A stretch of DNA of 64,000 nt from Gonium pectorale (GCA_001584585.1 LSYV01000006.1:2989126-3053125), one strand, 5' to 3'; numbered from the stretch's first letter, positions 1 to 13,800 are shown. Notes: generated by a model not told the origin, from the sequence alone. Translations and numbers: made by a program.

Positions 1-70
1 CTGCGTTCCGCGTCTCCGGGCGCCGGTCCACCTGGGCGCTGGTCCGCCCGACCCCGCTGCTGCCACGCAC

Positions 71-712
71 CTGCCCTTCACGAAGGCGCAGAAGCGGGCC
101 CGCAGCGCGGCCTCCACGTCGGGCGGCACGGCCGCGCCCGCGTGGTAGGGCTCGCAGCATTCCTGCGAAGCGAGGCGGGCACGGCCAGGGCGTACGGCGG
201 CAGGTGTGCGGCGGGTGGAGACCGCGGGCAGGGGCGGCTTAGGCAGCGAGCATTGTAGGGATGTGGGTCAGCGCTTCTCATCCTGCGCGTCACTTGCTGC
301 AACTCACTCACAGCGGCGTGCGACAGGGTCTACCTGCTTGCGGTCGACTTGCGGCAATACAACCAATTGTGCCTTGCCCCCGCTGCACACCGCTCTTGCC
401 CCCGCAGCTTACCCGATACACGGACTTGGAGCCACAGGCGCAGGTCTGCGTCACGCCGAGCTTGGACGCGCTGGCTGCGTTGGCGGCGCCAAACCCTTTG
501 CCCTTGCTGCCGGCCGCGCCCTTGGCTTTCCCCGCGGCTGCCAGCACGGCTGTCCGGGGGGCGGGGTCACAGGAGCAGCTCCCACCGCTGGCGGGGTCGC
601 TAGTCCGCAACGCGGGCGCGGCGCTCCGTTGCAGCGGCAGCGGCACCCGTTGCGGTGTGGCGAGCACGCTGGGCGCGGCAGCGCCGCCAACGTGTGAGAC
701 TGATCGCTGCAT
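71..712 (-). CDS. YchJ-like SEC-C motif protein, probably plastid targeted (5' part only)
   Basis: Two exons are visible, 712-413 and 162-71, joined in phase 0; a donor at 70-69 (GTGCGT) leads off the left edge, so the 3' part is missing. The first 100 codons are Ala/Ser/Arg-rich with almost no acidic residues before residue 50, like an algal transit peptide. A SEC-C zinc-binding motif follows, CACGSKSVY then RECC, with cysteines at about residues 91, 93, 102 and 103. It is split exactly by the intron and runs into PYHAG and AALRARFCAFVKG, the pattern of bacterial UPF0225/YchJ proteins. The ATG at 712 gives a transit-like N-terminus; an upstream in-frame extension exists but starts without ATG. 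The family's biochemical role is unknown. It is divergent from the gene at 1087. Confidence 0.8.
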
Positions 713-1086
713 TGCGACAGAAAGATGTGAATTGGGATGTGCTGCTTTGCAAGTGGCGAAGGTATCAGCAAGACGAGGTCTGCAAGTAAAACAGCCAATT
801 CTCTCTCCTCGGTAGCAATTCACCTAAGTGATTCAAATATGCTTCATGTGAGTGTCCATAGGTTTTGGAGGCAGCGACAGCGAGTCGTGCTTTGGTTTCG
901 CTGGTTCCGCGAAAAGCCGTGCCGTGGCACCTATTGCACACATCTGCAATAAGTGCCGAAATACGGACTGAGGACTGTCGAGTTCACTACCAGGGATTAA
1001 TTCTCAGCAGTGCTCTCGATTGGGGGCGGCGTCCCCACCACCGATCGCCGCGCAGCTTCAGCCCCCATTTAAACCATAGACTAAGA
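713..1086. promoter_or_regulatory. Divergent promoter region between the YchJ-like and PheRS alpha genes
   Basis: These 374 bases separate two start codons on opposite strands, so both promoters and 5' UTRs must lie here. I see no clear TATA box. An AT-richer stretch lies at about 770-850. Inference from gene orientation only. Confidence 0.5.
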
Positions 1087-4000
1087 ATGGCGGATCTAGA
1101 GGCCAGCCTGCTCCAGGCGCTGAACGCGCAGGAATGCATCGCGGACTCGGGCGAGTTTGCAAAGAGCGCTGGCGTGGACCACATGGTTCTAGTGGGCACG
1201 ATTCGCAGTCTGCAGGCATCGGAGATGATTGTCGCCGAGGTGGGTCCTGGCAGGCCGGTAGCCGTGCGCCTGCTTGGCGCGGCAGTCGCGAGTGGGAAGG
1301 CCAGCCGGGGGGCGCATGCGCAGGGGACGCGGCGTGAAGCGCGTGCACTTCCTCCCGCAGCCGCCTCAGGGTGGGGTGTGGAAGGGATGGGGGCAGTGCT
1401 TGGCGGGGCCCGGGGTGGCTGGGGCCGCAGGTGCCGCCAGCTGTGATCGGGAGGGTCTTCTAACGTGCTGTAAATCCCACCCCTACGTACCGCGTCAAGG
1501 GTGTTGCAAAGGTGCCCCTCATCTTGTGCTGACGCGCCCACCACCACCCGCCGCTGTCGCTGCCCCTGCCCCGTCCCCGCCGCCCTCAACCCCCTTATCC
1601 CCGCCCCGCCCCCGCCCCGCCCCCGCCCCGCCCCCGCAGGACATCGACCACTTCCGCTACGCGCTGACCGAGGAGTCCCAGGGCTACCTGACGGCCGGCT
1701 CCCCGGAGGCGCAGGTCTTCAACGCGGTGACCCCCGGGGAGGGCATCACACTGGCGGAGCTCAAGGTGCGCCGGAGCGGGGGCGGGTGTGGGTATGCGTA
1801 TGGGTGGGGGCAGCGCTTCCCAAGGACCAGCCCATTATCTGGAGGGGAGGGGAGGGGAGGGGCGGGGAGGGGAGGGGCGGGGAGGGGCAGCGCTGGTGGA
1901 GCTGCAGTAAGGCAGTGGCGGGGTGGGGCGCGGGGAGGGCAACGCGTGCAAGCGGCATGTGGGCGTGTATGCGGGTGCGGCGTTTGGGTCTCCTGCGAGT
2001 GCAGCAGCTGTGCTGGCCACAACTGCGCGTTCGCGATACGGGCTCGCAGGCCTGTTGGACCGCCGGGCTTCTGGGCCGCCGGAGTGCTGCCCCGCATCGC
2101 CCCGGCCAGGTGGTTGCCGCACGGGGCCAAGGCCGTACACACCCTCCGTCGCGCCACCCCGATGGCGCCCCCCGGACCTCCCGCCCCTGCCCTCTTCCGC
2201 TTGTCCGCGCCCTGGAAGGCGTCCATGATTGCGCGCCTCCCGCTCCCTCCCCGTCCTCCCTCCCTCCCCACCCTCAGGCCAAGGTCCCCGGCGAAGCGGG
2301 CGATGTGGGCTTCAAGCAGGCCATGCAGCAGCGCTGGCTGGCGCTGGACAAGGCGGCGGGCGAGCCCCGAGTGGTCCGCAAGGTGGGGGCCGCCATGACA
2401 CCTCCGTAAAGAGCAAGGGGTGGGCAGGGGCGATTGAGATACTGGGGCAGGCAAGGTGCGTTTCCCCACCCCCGCTTCAGTGCCTGCCTGCTGAGATATG
2501 ACGTGCTTGTTACCCCGGACAGCTCGCGGCCCAGCTGAGTGGTGGGGAGTTGGCTCCTGGGCATGGGCTGCACGGGCGGGGTGCGGGGGGGGGGTGCGGG
2601 CGGGAGCAGAACGGGTTTGGGTGGGGTTTTGGGGCGGCCTCTGTGCCCAGGTGGGCTTCCCTGTGGATGAGGGCAGGCAGGGCACGGGCGGAAGGGTGCA
2701 ATGGTGCAATGTTGGGAATGGCGGGGAAGGGCGCGGCTGCACGCGGCTGTGCTGGCTGCCCTGACGCATCCGTAGCCCCCCCCCCCCTGCCCTCCGATGC
2801 ACCCGCTCGCGTGCCCCCTCCCCCGCTCTCCACCCCGGGCTGATCAGCCCCAGCCACTGCGGAGCTGCCAGGCTCCCGACTCTACCCGACCCGGCCCTCA
2901 CCTTGCGTGTATGCGAGCCGCCGCCATTGTCCTCGCTTTGTTGCGGGCACGCTCCTCCCGGTCGCGGCCTCTGGCCAGACCCCGAGTGCTGGGCACGCGC
3001 ATGTCGCCGCAGCGCAGCGCAGCGCACCAGTGGTGGCCTGGATGGCTGGGTCAGGCTCCGGTCGCGCAACGGCCCACTCGCCAGCTTCCCTGTGCAATCG
3101 CAACCGCCCGGCCCTGTCTGGCGCACGCAAACGCCCCCCCCCGCGCCTAACCAGGGTGCACCCGGGCGACGCGTGCCCGTGCGGCCTCCCCCCTTGACTG
3201 ACGGGGCTGACCGCTGGCGGCCCCCCGCCCGCCCGGACGCAGGTGGACTCGATTGAGGACCGCACGCAGGCGCTGCTGGCGGACGTGGCCGCGGGGCGGG
3301 AGATCCCCAAGGCGGAGGCGGACAACCTGGCCAAGAAGCGCAAGCTCATCAAGCCGGAGTGAGAGCGGGCTCGGACTCGCGTTGCGGGAGGGGCGGGGAG
3401 GGGCGGGGCGCAAGTCACGGCGCAGAGCGGATAACTGGAACTCATGCGAGGACACATGGCGCCTGCGCCAGCCTGGCTCTGGCATTTGCTGAGGGGAGCG
3501 GGGAGCTCGGGCGGTCCAGGTTCGAGCTGAGGCTTCAGCCCGCTGATCTTTCACCCGTCCGAGGACGCTCAGCCTGTAGCGAGGAACCTGTAGGTCACTG
3601 AGTCCCTGAATGTATGCAGCTGCAGCTGCTGCAGTGCTTCACGGCCGCCCTCTGCCGTGTGCTGCCGCGCCTGACCCTGCACCCGCAGGCAGTGGAAGAC
3701 GTACAAGCTGACCAAGGGCGCCAAGTTTGCCCTGGAGCGCAAGAAGCCCGCCACCGACCTCACCTTCGACATGCTCGCCAAGTGAGTCCGGGTGGGGAGG
3801 AGGGTGGGGGTGGGGGGCGCGTGCGGGTTGAGATCATGTGTGGAGAGGTGGGGTTGCGGGCTGATGCGCGCGCCCCGCGCAGCCTCGCCTTCACATGCAT
3901 GATCCACCGCTCGAGCTCCGGACGAGCAGCATGCCGCGTTCCCTCTCCGCCTGCGTCCGTGCAGCGCTCCACCAGCCCCGCCCTGGCTCGCCAACCCCAG

Positions 4001-7000
4001 CTCCCTACCCCGCCCGCAACCCCATAGCGCCCCCCGGCCCGGCTTCTCTTGTGAGACCGCTGTGCGACCGCTCATCTCCATGCCCGCCCACCCACCCACC
4101 CCACATTGTAAAACAGGGGCACCTGGCGCACACAGGAGTTCAAGGACTACAACTTCAACGCGTTCGGGGTGCTGCCCTCGGGCGGCCACCTGCACCCGCT
4201 GCTCAAGGTGCGAGGCTGCGGCAGGCGGGGGGGAGGCGCGGGGCGGAGCGGGCCCACCGGGTCAGGGTACGGCGGGGGGGGGGGCGCGGGGCGGAGCGGG
4301 CCCACCGGGTCGGGGTACGGCGGGGAGGGGCGTTCTGGAGCGAAGGAGGCACAAGCAGCAATGAGCGGAGTTCAGCATGTGCGACCCTCTACCAGGCGGT
4401 GGTTGTTGGTGTGCTGCTGAAGGCCCGGAACGTGGACCCGCTGCCGGTCCTTCTTCGTGACGCCGCCCGTCCTCCTCGGGCTGTTCTCCGGCCTGTACTC
4501 TGCCCGGCCGCCTTTGCCCCACATCACGTCCACTCTGCCACGACACCCTGCGCCCTCCGTAGAGAGAGCGACAGCTGATGAAGTGATGATGCGCAGCGCG
4601 TCTCATTCACCCGTGAAACCCTCGACAATGTGCGCAGGTGCGGACTCAATTCCGCAAGATCTTCACGCAGATGGGCTTTGAGGAGATGCCCACCAACCAG
4701 TGAGTGCAGCCCTCGCGTGCGGGGTGGGGGTGGGGTGGGGTGGGGTGGGGGGTACTCAGTCCGTGGGGGGGGACGAGGGCGGGCGGGTTGACGGGCGGGG
4801 GTGGGGGATGAGGAGGGGTTTTGTGAGGGCACGGGGGCGGAGGCACGGAACGCAGGAGATAAAGTGAACAGGCGCTAGAGGTAACCCACATCTGCAGATG
4901 AGTACGTGATGGGTGGGTGGGTACAAGGCATGGCGGTTGTAAAGCAAATGAGGCAAAGGCGCGGGATGGCGCCCGCGGCGCTACTGAGGGCTCTGTGAAA
5001 CCAGACGGGGTCATAGTTGCGATCGTGCGCTTGCTCCCACTGGCCTCTCCTGTCCGCTCCCCAGCGCGGCGCCGCGAAAGCACACGCTCAAATTACGCCA
5101 CCTCCCGCCCCGGGTCGCCTGCCGTACGCCCCCAGGTACGTGGAGTTGTCGTTCTGGAACTTCGACGCGCTGTTCCAGCCGCAGCAGCACCCTGCCCGTG
5201 ACGCGCACGACACCTTCTTCCTCAACAAGCCGGCCGCCACCGCCTCGGACCGCGGGGTGCCCGCAGACTACCTGCAGCGGGTGCAGGTGCGAGGGAGGGC
5301 AAGGCACCGGCTGGGGGGGCCAGGGGGGTTTTGGAGGATGGGGATGGACGTACGAGGCGGATCGCGGTAGAAAAGTTGTGGAAAGGCCCATCGATGCAAT
5401 GCGGAGGCAACCCCGCCCCCGTTCCTCCCCTCCCCGCCCCCCGTCAGTGCCCCGCCTTCCCCCCTCCCCGCCTCCCCAGCTCCCCACCATCCTCCGCTCC
5501 CGACTATGCCCCGCTCCCCGCCCCCCCCCGCCAGTCCGTCCACGAGGTGGGCGGCTACGGCTCCGCGGGCTACGGCTACAGCTGGAAGCTGGCGGAGAGC
5601 GAGAAGAACCTGCTGCGCACGCACACCACCGCCGTGTCCAGCCGCATGCTCTACCGCCTGGCCAACCAGCCGGGCGGCTTCAAGTGAGCGCGCGGCGGCA
5701 GCGGGCGGCGGGCAGGGCAGGGAGCGGGTGGATGGGAGGGCGGGGTGTGCATTGGGGCTGGAGCGGGGGCGGAGGGTGCGGGTGGGCGACGCCGGGACGA
5801 ATGGGACCCAGGTCTGGTGCGGCGGGGTGGAGCGTACCGATTCACCTTCCTAGGCCCCGGGCCTGTGTGACCCCTCCGTCTCACGCCACGTCCACGCCCC
5901 ATCATCGTGCCTTCCCCGCCCCGCACCCCCTCCCCAGTCAGCGTTTGCCTCCGGACTGAGATTCCCCCCTCCCTGCCCCGCCCCCGCCAGGCCCGCCAAG
6001 TACTTCTCCATCGACCGCGTGTTCCGGAACGAGCAGGTCGACCGGACCCACCTGGCGGAGTTCCACCAAGTGGAGGGTGAGGCGGCCGCAAACGTGGGGA
6101 GGGGGGAGCGGAAGGGAGGAGGCGGGGGAAGAGCGGGTGAGGGAGGATGTTGGACGAGGACGGCAGGGGGCATGGCGCCTGGCGTTGCTGAGGGGCTCCT
6201 GGCAGACATAACGCGATGGGAAGGGAGGGGAAGGGGACGGTACCTGGGCTCGCCTGTTGCCGCCTGCTGCGGCGTCCTGGTGTTCGGCCCATGCGTTCCC
6301 GCCGGGCCACCCACCTGCGTCGCTGGAACCCACCCTGATCGGCGCGCAGGCCTGATCTGCGACCGGGGGCTGACGCTGGGCGACCTCATCGGAGTGCTCA
6401 ACCAGGTGCGAGCGCGGGCGCGGGCGGGCGGTGGGGCAGCGGGCGGGTGGGGGGGTGGGGGGGGTCGGTGGGCGGGTGGGGGGTCCCGCAGATGCTATGG
6501 GGTACGTCGGGACTCTCCAGGGAGGTGCAAGGGCGGGTTGGCGAGGTACACTGCTTACCGGCAAGGGACTATTCTGGCTACGTGGAGACTGCCACCGGCT
6601 TCACTGCGACTGGGGCGGGGCGGGACGGAGGGTTGCCACATTTTTTACCCGGAGCGCGTGCTGACCCTTCCCTCCGAACGTGCTCCATTCCCTTGGTGTG
6701 CACCTCTCGCCCGCGCCGCACCGCACTGGCCCCTCCGCGCAGTTCTTCAGCCGGCTGGGCCTGAAGAAGCTGCGCTTCAAGCCCGCCTACAACCCCTACA
6801 CGGAGCCCTCCATGGAGATCTTCAGGTGGGGCAGCTGCGGGTGGGGGCCATGTAGCTGGAAGGAGGAGGCAGGGGTGGCGCCTGACTGGAGTACGCTTCC
6901 TGCTTGGGGCTGGGGTCGCCTTCAATACACCAGTCAGTTGATCCCTTCCATGTATCGAAGCGCTGTTGCTGCACGTGTACGCGTTGCATTGACCACCGTG

Positions 7001-7613
7001 CTGTCTGCCCCCTGCTCTGCCACCCAACTTACTGTCACCCCTCTGCTGTCCCCTGCAGCTACTCTGAGCAGCTGAACAAGTGGATGGAGGTGGGCAACAG
7101 CGGCATGTTCCGCCCGGAGATGCTGCGACCCATGGGTCTGCCCGAGGACGTCAACGTCATCGCCTGGGGCCTCTCCCTGGAGCGCCCCACCATGATCCTG
7201 TACGGCATCGACAACATCCGCGACCTGTTCGGGCACAAGGTGCGGGGCGGGGCGCCATGCTGTCCCGGAAGTGCCCGGTGTCCGTAGGGTTGGGGTGGTA
7301 GACGACAACCCGCCACCCATCCGGGGCTCATGCGAGCGGCATGGCCACGCCAATCACCCTCGCTTGAACCCTCGCATCGCATTATCCCTCGCAGGACGCT
7401 GCCCCTCTCCTCGCCTCCGCACCGCTGCTGCCGATGCGTACCCGACGACAGGGCACGACGCGACACGCGCGGAACCCGCAAATCTTTGGCTGCGTTTGGG
7501 GCGGGATCACGCGTCTCACCCCCTCCGCCCCTGCGCGCTCCCCCTTCCTCCTCCCCCCGCAGGTCAGCCTCTCCATGGTGCGCAAGAACCCCATCTGCCG
7601 CCTGGGCCTCTGA
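1087..7613 (+). CDS. FARSA: Phenylalanine--tRNA ligase alpha subunit, cytosolic
   Basis: Class II aminoacyl-tRNA synthetase subunit that charges tRNA-Phe as an alpha2-beta2 complex in the cytosol. Fourteen exons: 1087-1239, 1640-1765, 2278-2382, 3243-3358, 3689-3781, 4117-4207, 4638-4699, 5136-5286, 5535-5683, 5991-6076, 6350-6405, 6743-6825, 7059-7239, 7563-7613. They sum to 501 codons with consistent phases, giving 500 residues, the usual length for eukaryotic PheRS alpha. Family landmarks are the N-terminal winged-helix region beginning [30 protein letters not shown], the motif 2-like [21 protein letters not shown], and the C-terminal GWG-type motif 3 region [13 protein letters not shown] ending in CRLGL. 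The absence of a transit peptide and the eukaryotic-type N-terminal domain argue for the cytosolic, not the organellar, enzyme. TGTAA signals at 7996 and 8345 are candidate poly(A) signals. Introns are GC-rich, several with G-runs. Confidence 0.97.
1838..1892 (+). repeat. G-rich GGGGA/GGGGC tandem run in PheRS intron 2
   Basis: Many closely spaced GGGG tracts separated by single A or C bases lie just after exon 2. The strand could form G-quadruplexes in DNA and in the pre-mRNA. This is a composition observation only. Confidence 0.7.
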
Positions 7614-10600
7614 GAGCGCCGCGGCCGCAGAAGCGGCGCAGGCGGGCGGCGCAGCTGTGGGAGAGGGGGGAATGGGAGCTGCGCGTGGGGCCTCACAGAG
7701 CGGAGCACACGCGCTCAACGAGGCGGCCCGTCGTGCCCCCTTGGTGCGGTGGAGGGGGATGCGGGTGCGGGTGCGGATGCGGCCCCATCCTCGCGGCGTG
7801 GAAGCGAAGCAGGCCGGCAGACACTCCCCGGTGGGCATCAAGAGCCTGCGGGATGGGAGGTGGACTTCGGTTGCTCAAGGCAGTGGGTACATGGCAGTTC
7901 TGGCTGGAGCGTGTGGCGGGGGCTGCCGGTGCGGCCACAGTCATGGAATTGGTGGAGTGGACGCGGCGCGGTCTGATGAGTCGTCGGGGTGCCACTGTAA
8001 CGGCACGAGCGCTTGACCGAGGCCACCGCAACGGAAGAGGCGGCGAGCGAGGAACCCCGTGGCTATGACTACGGCTTACGGGGTCGGTCACCGAGGTGTC
8101 CGAGGTGTCATGCGCGGGTCAGGGATAGCTGCATACCCGCTTAGTATACGTGCGAGTGTTGAGAGTATCGGACTGCGGATGGCGGGGTCCTGGTGGCTGG
8201 CTTGCTGGCGGGTGTGCTGCCGCCGGCGGGGGGGGGGGCGGGGCCGCCGGAAGATGCGAAGTTGATTTGGTTTGCGTGGGCATCACCGTCGGAGCATGGG
8301 CAGAGCAACATGCTCCTGGCGCGCTGGCAAGTGCAGTTCTGTCCTGTAACGGATCATGAAAAGATGCTGCCTCGTGCGCTTGGAGCGAGTGAACTGCCTA
8401 TCCGCCTGACAGACATATCAGGCCCATGCGTGACCCACGGTTCACGGCATGCCGCACTTGTGTGCGTGCTTTTGAGTCAGGCTGCTGCCTGCTGGCCCCC
8501 GCGCGAAGATGGAGCCATGACCTCCTCCACCCACTCCGGGCGCAGCCCACCCGGCTTCTGAAGAGTGCAGTGTAAGGGGGAGGGGCCGAAGGAGCCGCGG
8601 TGTGGGCCCCGGGGCACTGTGACTGCAGCAACGCAGTACCGGTGAGGATTATTGCCCATCCGGCGACTGGTACAACAACGCCGGCGCGTTATACAGCACG
8701 CAGCCGCAGCCTGCCGTTGCACCCGCCCCGCCCGCACCATGCTGGGATGCGCCAACCGCCAAGGGCGACGTGTCAGGTTGCAGCAGGCCAGGGTTGGCGG
8801 CCGCAGCAGCTGTCACATCATGGCGGCGACCCCTGCCTTGCCACCAGTACGGGTATGCCACTAATTCACTGCAGCGACAGACGCAGAGCCAGCACGAGTC
8901 CGCATCAACGGGAGGATTACTTTCCCCCAGAGCCCGCACCAGCACGCCGCAACCGTCGCTAGCGCTGCACCGCCGACACCACGCCGGCACCGGCGTCGCA
9001 GCCTGGGAACAGCCAGATCGCAAAGATCGCAATCCACGGCGCGGCCCCCACCTGGAGCGGCGAGCGCATTCGGGCTCGCATTGACCATGCCGGGTAACAC
9101 CAGCAAAGGTTGCTACTGCGAAGTGGCTCCAACTGCTCGGGAGTACACCTCAGGTCCCTCCACAGCCACCGTGCCCGGCCAGCGGGGCCTTTACATGTGC
9201 TCTGGCAGCACAAAGCTCGCGGCAACCAGCGCCAAGAAACACCCAAGGCGGAAGCACAGCCCCTACTGCCTTCAGCGCCGCGCAATCACAGAAAAAAAAA
9301 CAGCAGGGTCGATCCCGCAAACATTGTCTTCAAGACCATCGAACCCGTGGAGGGAGGGGCAGGGTCTGAGCTTGCGCCGCGGACGTGTAAAGCCGCGGGG
9401 AAAGCCCAGAGCCTCCGGGGCGCGCCACGCGGGTCGCTGCGTTGCAAGAAGGTCGGACACGGTGGCCGCCGGACGCCAGCAGCCGTATCAATTCTTGGTT
9501 GGGGCATCGCATGCCTTCCCAACGCACGATGCCTATCGGGTCTGTGGTGAGGACGTGAGCAGAAGCGAGGCGGAAATGGAACAGAGATGCGGCGCGTTAG
9601 CCGCCAGTTTCATGCACTTGAACAGGAAACCTCGCCTGTTGTACTACGTAACCCCTGGTTCCCGGACTAGTCAGCGTGGTCCTGGACGAAACCCTTGTGC
9701 TCGCGCGCTCCGGGACAAGGAACATGTCCAAATGTGAACGACGCCATCACCCCTAACTCCCGATACTCTATGAAGCACTTGCTGCACATTCCTCTCCTGA
9801 CCCGTGAGATGTATCAGGCTTGCTGGAAGCGCTGCGTTATGACACGTGTACTGTAGGGTGCTCACGTCCCCGTTTCTGGTTCTCATTTTTCATGTGCGCC
9901 GCTCACGTACGGCTGCGCAGCTGTTGCCACTTGCCAGTGTACGATCTCATCAATTGTTAACTGCACAATCCTCTTGCCGAAATACTATTTCAGAGCGGAG
10001 TAGGTCCATTTGGGTCGACCGCAGGTGGGGTAGAGTATGGTTTAGGATGTGGGGTAGAGGGTGGGGTGGAGTGTGGGGTGGCGTATGGGGTGGCATCACA
10101 TCAAACCTTACACAATTTGATAGACTACCTGTCCGTTACGTCAAAGCGTCCGACCAGATAAGACTACTAGGGGAACAGGTGAAAAGACCGAGGTACGAGG
10201 GATTAGACATCCACACCCACCTAGCATAATACGAACACCACTAATGCCACCTCCTTTATCACCTCATCACAACACGATCTGTATGTACAACGAAGCGGTG
10301 CCAGGATATGCACGCAGCTTCAGCTCTCCAAGACTAACCCTACATTCGCTCTTGGGCATTCCATTTTGTACGAATCAGGATAATAACTATATGAGCAGGC
10401 TCACGTACCGGCGCAAGTCTCTCGCAGGGCTTATTTAAGCCCAAACTGTGCCGTACTATACACACTATGTGTCGAGAACGAACTCGTAGGCAAGCCCTTA
10501 AGGAGGCCCTCAAAATTAAGATTAGACCCACATTTATTGGCGGTACGATAAACGGGGCCGCCATGACAAAAATCCAGGAAAACCAAAGACATGTCCGGCA

Positions 10601-10897
10601 ATGATGCGGCGCAAACCGCCACAGCCTGCAAACCGACGGTGGAGCGACACATTACCCCGTATGAATGTGGGCTTTATTGCATCCTGGCCTCTGTTTATGC
10701 GGGCACTCTCGTTTGGTTCAGTTGAGGGGAAAAGAGAAGTGTGACCGCGTGCGTATCTCGTTGCGCGTTCGGTCACCATTCGTGCATCCGACACGAGTGA
10801 GGTTCCTTGTTATACGCGCCAACGGCTACGAGCTTTATGAGTGTACACATGCATGCACGGGCGCATCGTTCGCAGCTCTGTACGCAGGTTGTATAAT
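7614..10897. other. 3' UTRs and intergenic DNA between convergent genes; no gene recognised
   Basis: The first part is the PheRS 3' UTR (TGTAA at 7996 and 8345). The right end is the 3' UTR of the RNA-binding protein gene, with a reverse-strand TGTAA at 10112-10108. Reading frames here are short, lack splice continuity and match no family I recognise. An A-run lies at 9292-9300 and a minisatellite at 10020-10100. Confidence 0.6.
10020..10100 (+). repeat. GTGGGGT-type minisatellite
   Basis: Imperfect repeats of about ten bases, built on GTGGGGT with variants ending AGA, GGA and GGC, run through this segment in the intergenic region downstream of the RNA-binding protein gene. Confidence 0.7.
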
Positions 10898-13800
10898 CTA
10901 TATGCCCAGTAGGCGTTTGTACAGATCGGCCACGAGGGCCTTGGAACCCACACCGTCGCCGGCGTGAAGCGGGTGAGGCTGCGCCACGTAGGCCGGGCCG
11001 TAGGCTCCTTGCGGAGGTGCCACGCATGCCGCTGTCGGTGCAGTGGACAGCGCCTGGTTGAGGGCGATGAGCGAGGCCAGTCCCAGGTCGCCTCCGACCC
11101 GCTGGTTGCGGAGCTCCCCCGTAACCGCTGCGGCCTGAGGCAGCGGCTGAGCGCCCACGGCGCCCGCCATCGTGCTAACGGGCTCGGAAGCTGCTCCCTG
11201 GATCTGTGCCCGCAGCAGCTGCAGCAGCGCAGGGGACAGCTGTCCGTCGGCCGCAGAGGCGCCCATGCGTCGGGCCGCCTGCTGTGCGGCCCCAGCATAG
11301 GGCGGCTGCTGGCCTGACGGAGCGGGCAAGCCAGCGGCGAACGTCTGCGTCAGGAGCTGGTGGTGCTGCAGCAGCCCAGCTCCCTGCAGCCCCAAGCCCT
11401 GGAAGGGCCCGCCACCGCCCACGGCAGATGGCGCAACCGCACTCATGTTGCTGGCGGCGGAGGCATGCAGGTAGCTCAGGAGCTCCGCCGACGAGAGCGA
11501 GGGCGCCAGGGAGAGCGAAGACAGAATTGCCAGTCGGGCCTGCCCACCGTCAAAGGCGGCGCAATCCTGGACACCAAAGTCGCTGGCAAAGCTCTGCGTG
11601 CCCACAGCGCCGGGTACCGGCAGCGCGGACGCCGCGGCACTCAGGCCCTGCATGGGGCCCCGTTGCGCCCACGCGGCTGCCGCCGCATCCTGCTTCTCTG
11701 GCAGGTACCTTGAGGGAGGGGATCGTAACGTGGAATAGAGGCTGGTAATTAGTTACCATATCTCTGGGCTCTTAACAGTTCCAGCAATTGCGGCAGCCGT
11801 TGTCACACGCAAGGTGACTACAGCTGCACAACTTAAGCAATCCGCTCCAGTACTGTACCCTACGACAAGGGCTAACAAGCGTGTTGCGCAGCACACCGGA
11901 AGCTTCAGCCCCGCCCGACCCTACGACCTACGCACCTTCCCCCCAGCTCAGCGCTGTGGTGGTATGCGCTGAAGCTCGGGCCTTCCTGGAAACGCACGTG
12001 GCCATTGTCAAAAAGCGGGTGCGCCGCCGGATGCGTGATGGCGCGCGAGCGCTCGTCCTCGCGTCCGTTGCGGGGCCTGCGTAAACGGGGCTGGTGGTGC
12101 TAAGCTGCAAACGTAGCGGGCGCTTCGGAGCCCAAAGCTAATGCACATTGGAAAGGCAGACTATCCTTAAGGGTGAAAAGCAACGAGATGGCTGGAGCGG
12201 CCCACGTGGAGGACCGGGCTACGGGGACTTACTCGCGGTCTCGCGGGTAGCGCACGAGGAGGGAGCGGTTGTTTTTCCAAGCGAGCACGGTTCGGTCGTT
12301 GAGAGCGGCGCGCGCGGCCGCAGCGTGCTGCGCAGGAGGGACGCACAAGAGGCTTCAGGCCTTCACCAGGACAGCGTTTTATTAGTAGTTACGACCATGC
12401 CCATAACTCTCATCATGCCGTGCCCAAGCTTGCCCAAGAGAGAGTTAGACAGTCAGGCTACCCAGGTCTAAGCACGGATACAAACGCAAGCAACCAGTAT
12501 CACTGACCTACATTTTAGGTACGCACCTGCGGCCACATGTAGTTGACAAAGGCGAAGTTGCGGACCGGGAAGAGGCGGACCGAGTCGATTGTACCGAACG
12601 GCCTGCAGCATGGGAGCGGGGCTTGGGCGGGTCAGCCTGAGTCAGATGGTCAAGATCGCTACATTTATGAACTGCGTGCACGTAACCTGTGCTTGTGCAT
12701 CACGTTAAAAACATGCACGAACAGTAAAGGGTGTACGGTGCGCCGTGGTGGATGCTACAGAGCGCCTGCGGGTCCTTCAGCGCTAATGTACCGACAGGTG
12801 CACAAAGGCATCTTGATCCACGCCAGACATCTTGATCCATGCACCAATCTAAGCGCACAGCCACGCTGCATCAGGGTCTGCATGCATACACCGCCGAAAC
12901 TCACGCAAAGAGAAGCGTCACGTCCTCCTGGGTCACCTCCGACGGGATGTTGCCGACCCACAGCCGCCGGCCAGGCCTGCCCTCGGCCATCAGCGCCGGC
13001 ACAGCGCCCTCCCAGTCGTCACGACGGCCATCGCCGACGGCGCCGCTGTGAGCGACTGATAAGCCGAGCGAGGGGTCGGCTGTGGACGGTACGACTCCAT
13101 CGCGCTGCGCAAGAGGCTGAGCCGGGAGCTGCGCGCTGTGCTGCGGCAACGCCGCACACCCAGACGTTGAGGTGACGCGGTGCTTGTAGCGCATGTGCAG
13201 GGGCTTGTTGCCCGTGACCGCCGGGATGACCTGGCCCTCCAGCACCGTCTTGGCGGCGACGGCACTCTGCAGGGAGGGCGCATGCAGGGCGACCGCGGAG
13301 TGTCGAGCACATGTCGTGGGTGCAGGATGACGTTCAATCAGCAACCCCATTCCTCAAGTCGCCTGGTGCAATACTGTGTAAAGGGAGGCCAGCTGTTCAG
13401 GTACACAGACAGGCAGGCCTGATAGCTATCCCCACCTGGACTTCAGTGTAGTTGACGAATGCATAATGCAAACCCGGGAAGACCCGGACCGACTCCACGA
13501 CGCCGAATGGGCTGCAAGCAAGTACAAGGTAGGGCGGTGCGTCCGCTCATGAGCGCATTACGGTCTTACTCTCAATGTTATAACACGCATACACGGCTGA
13601 TGCAACGTCACCGCCTTATCACAAGGTAGGCGTGCCGCAGTGTATGCGCGATACGGCCAAGATAGAAAGGCGCGCTTTGACTGTCTCAGCCCAGGAAGCG
13701 CGCCCCACTCACGAGAACGTCAGCATCAGCGCCGGCTGATCAACGTTCTGCACGACGTACGCGAGGAACAGGTGCCGGGAGGGAGTGCCGTCGTTGCCGC

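Noticed and set aside
1684..3126. 480-codon minus-strand open frame across PheRS introns
   Set aside because: It is the reverse complement of well-supported plus-strand exons and GC-rich introns; Pro/Ala/Arg-rich shadow frame.
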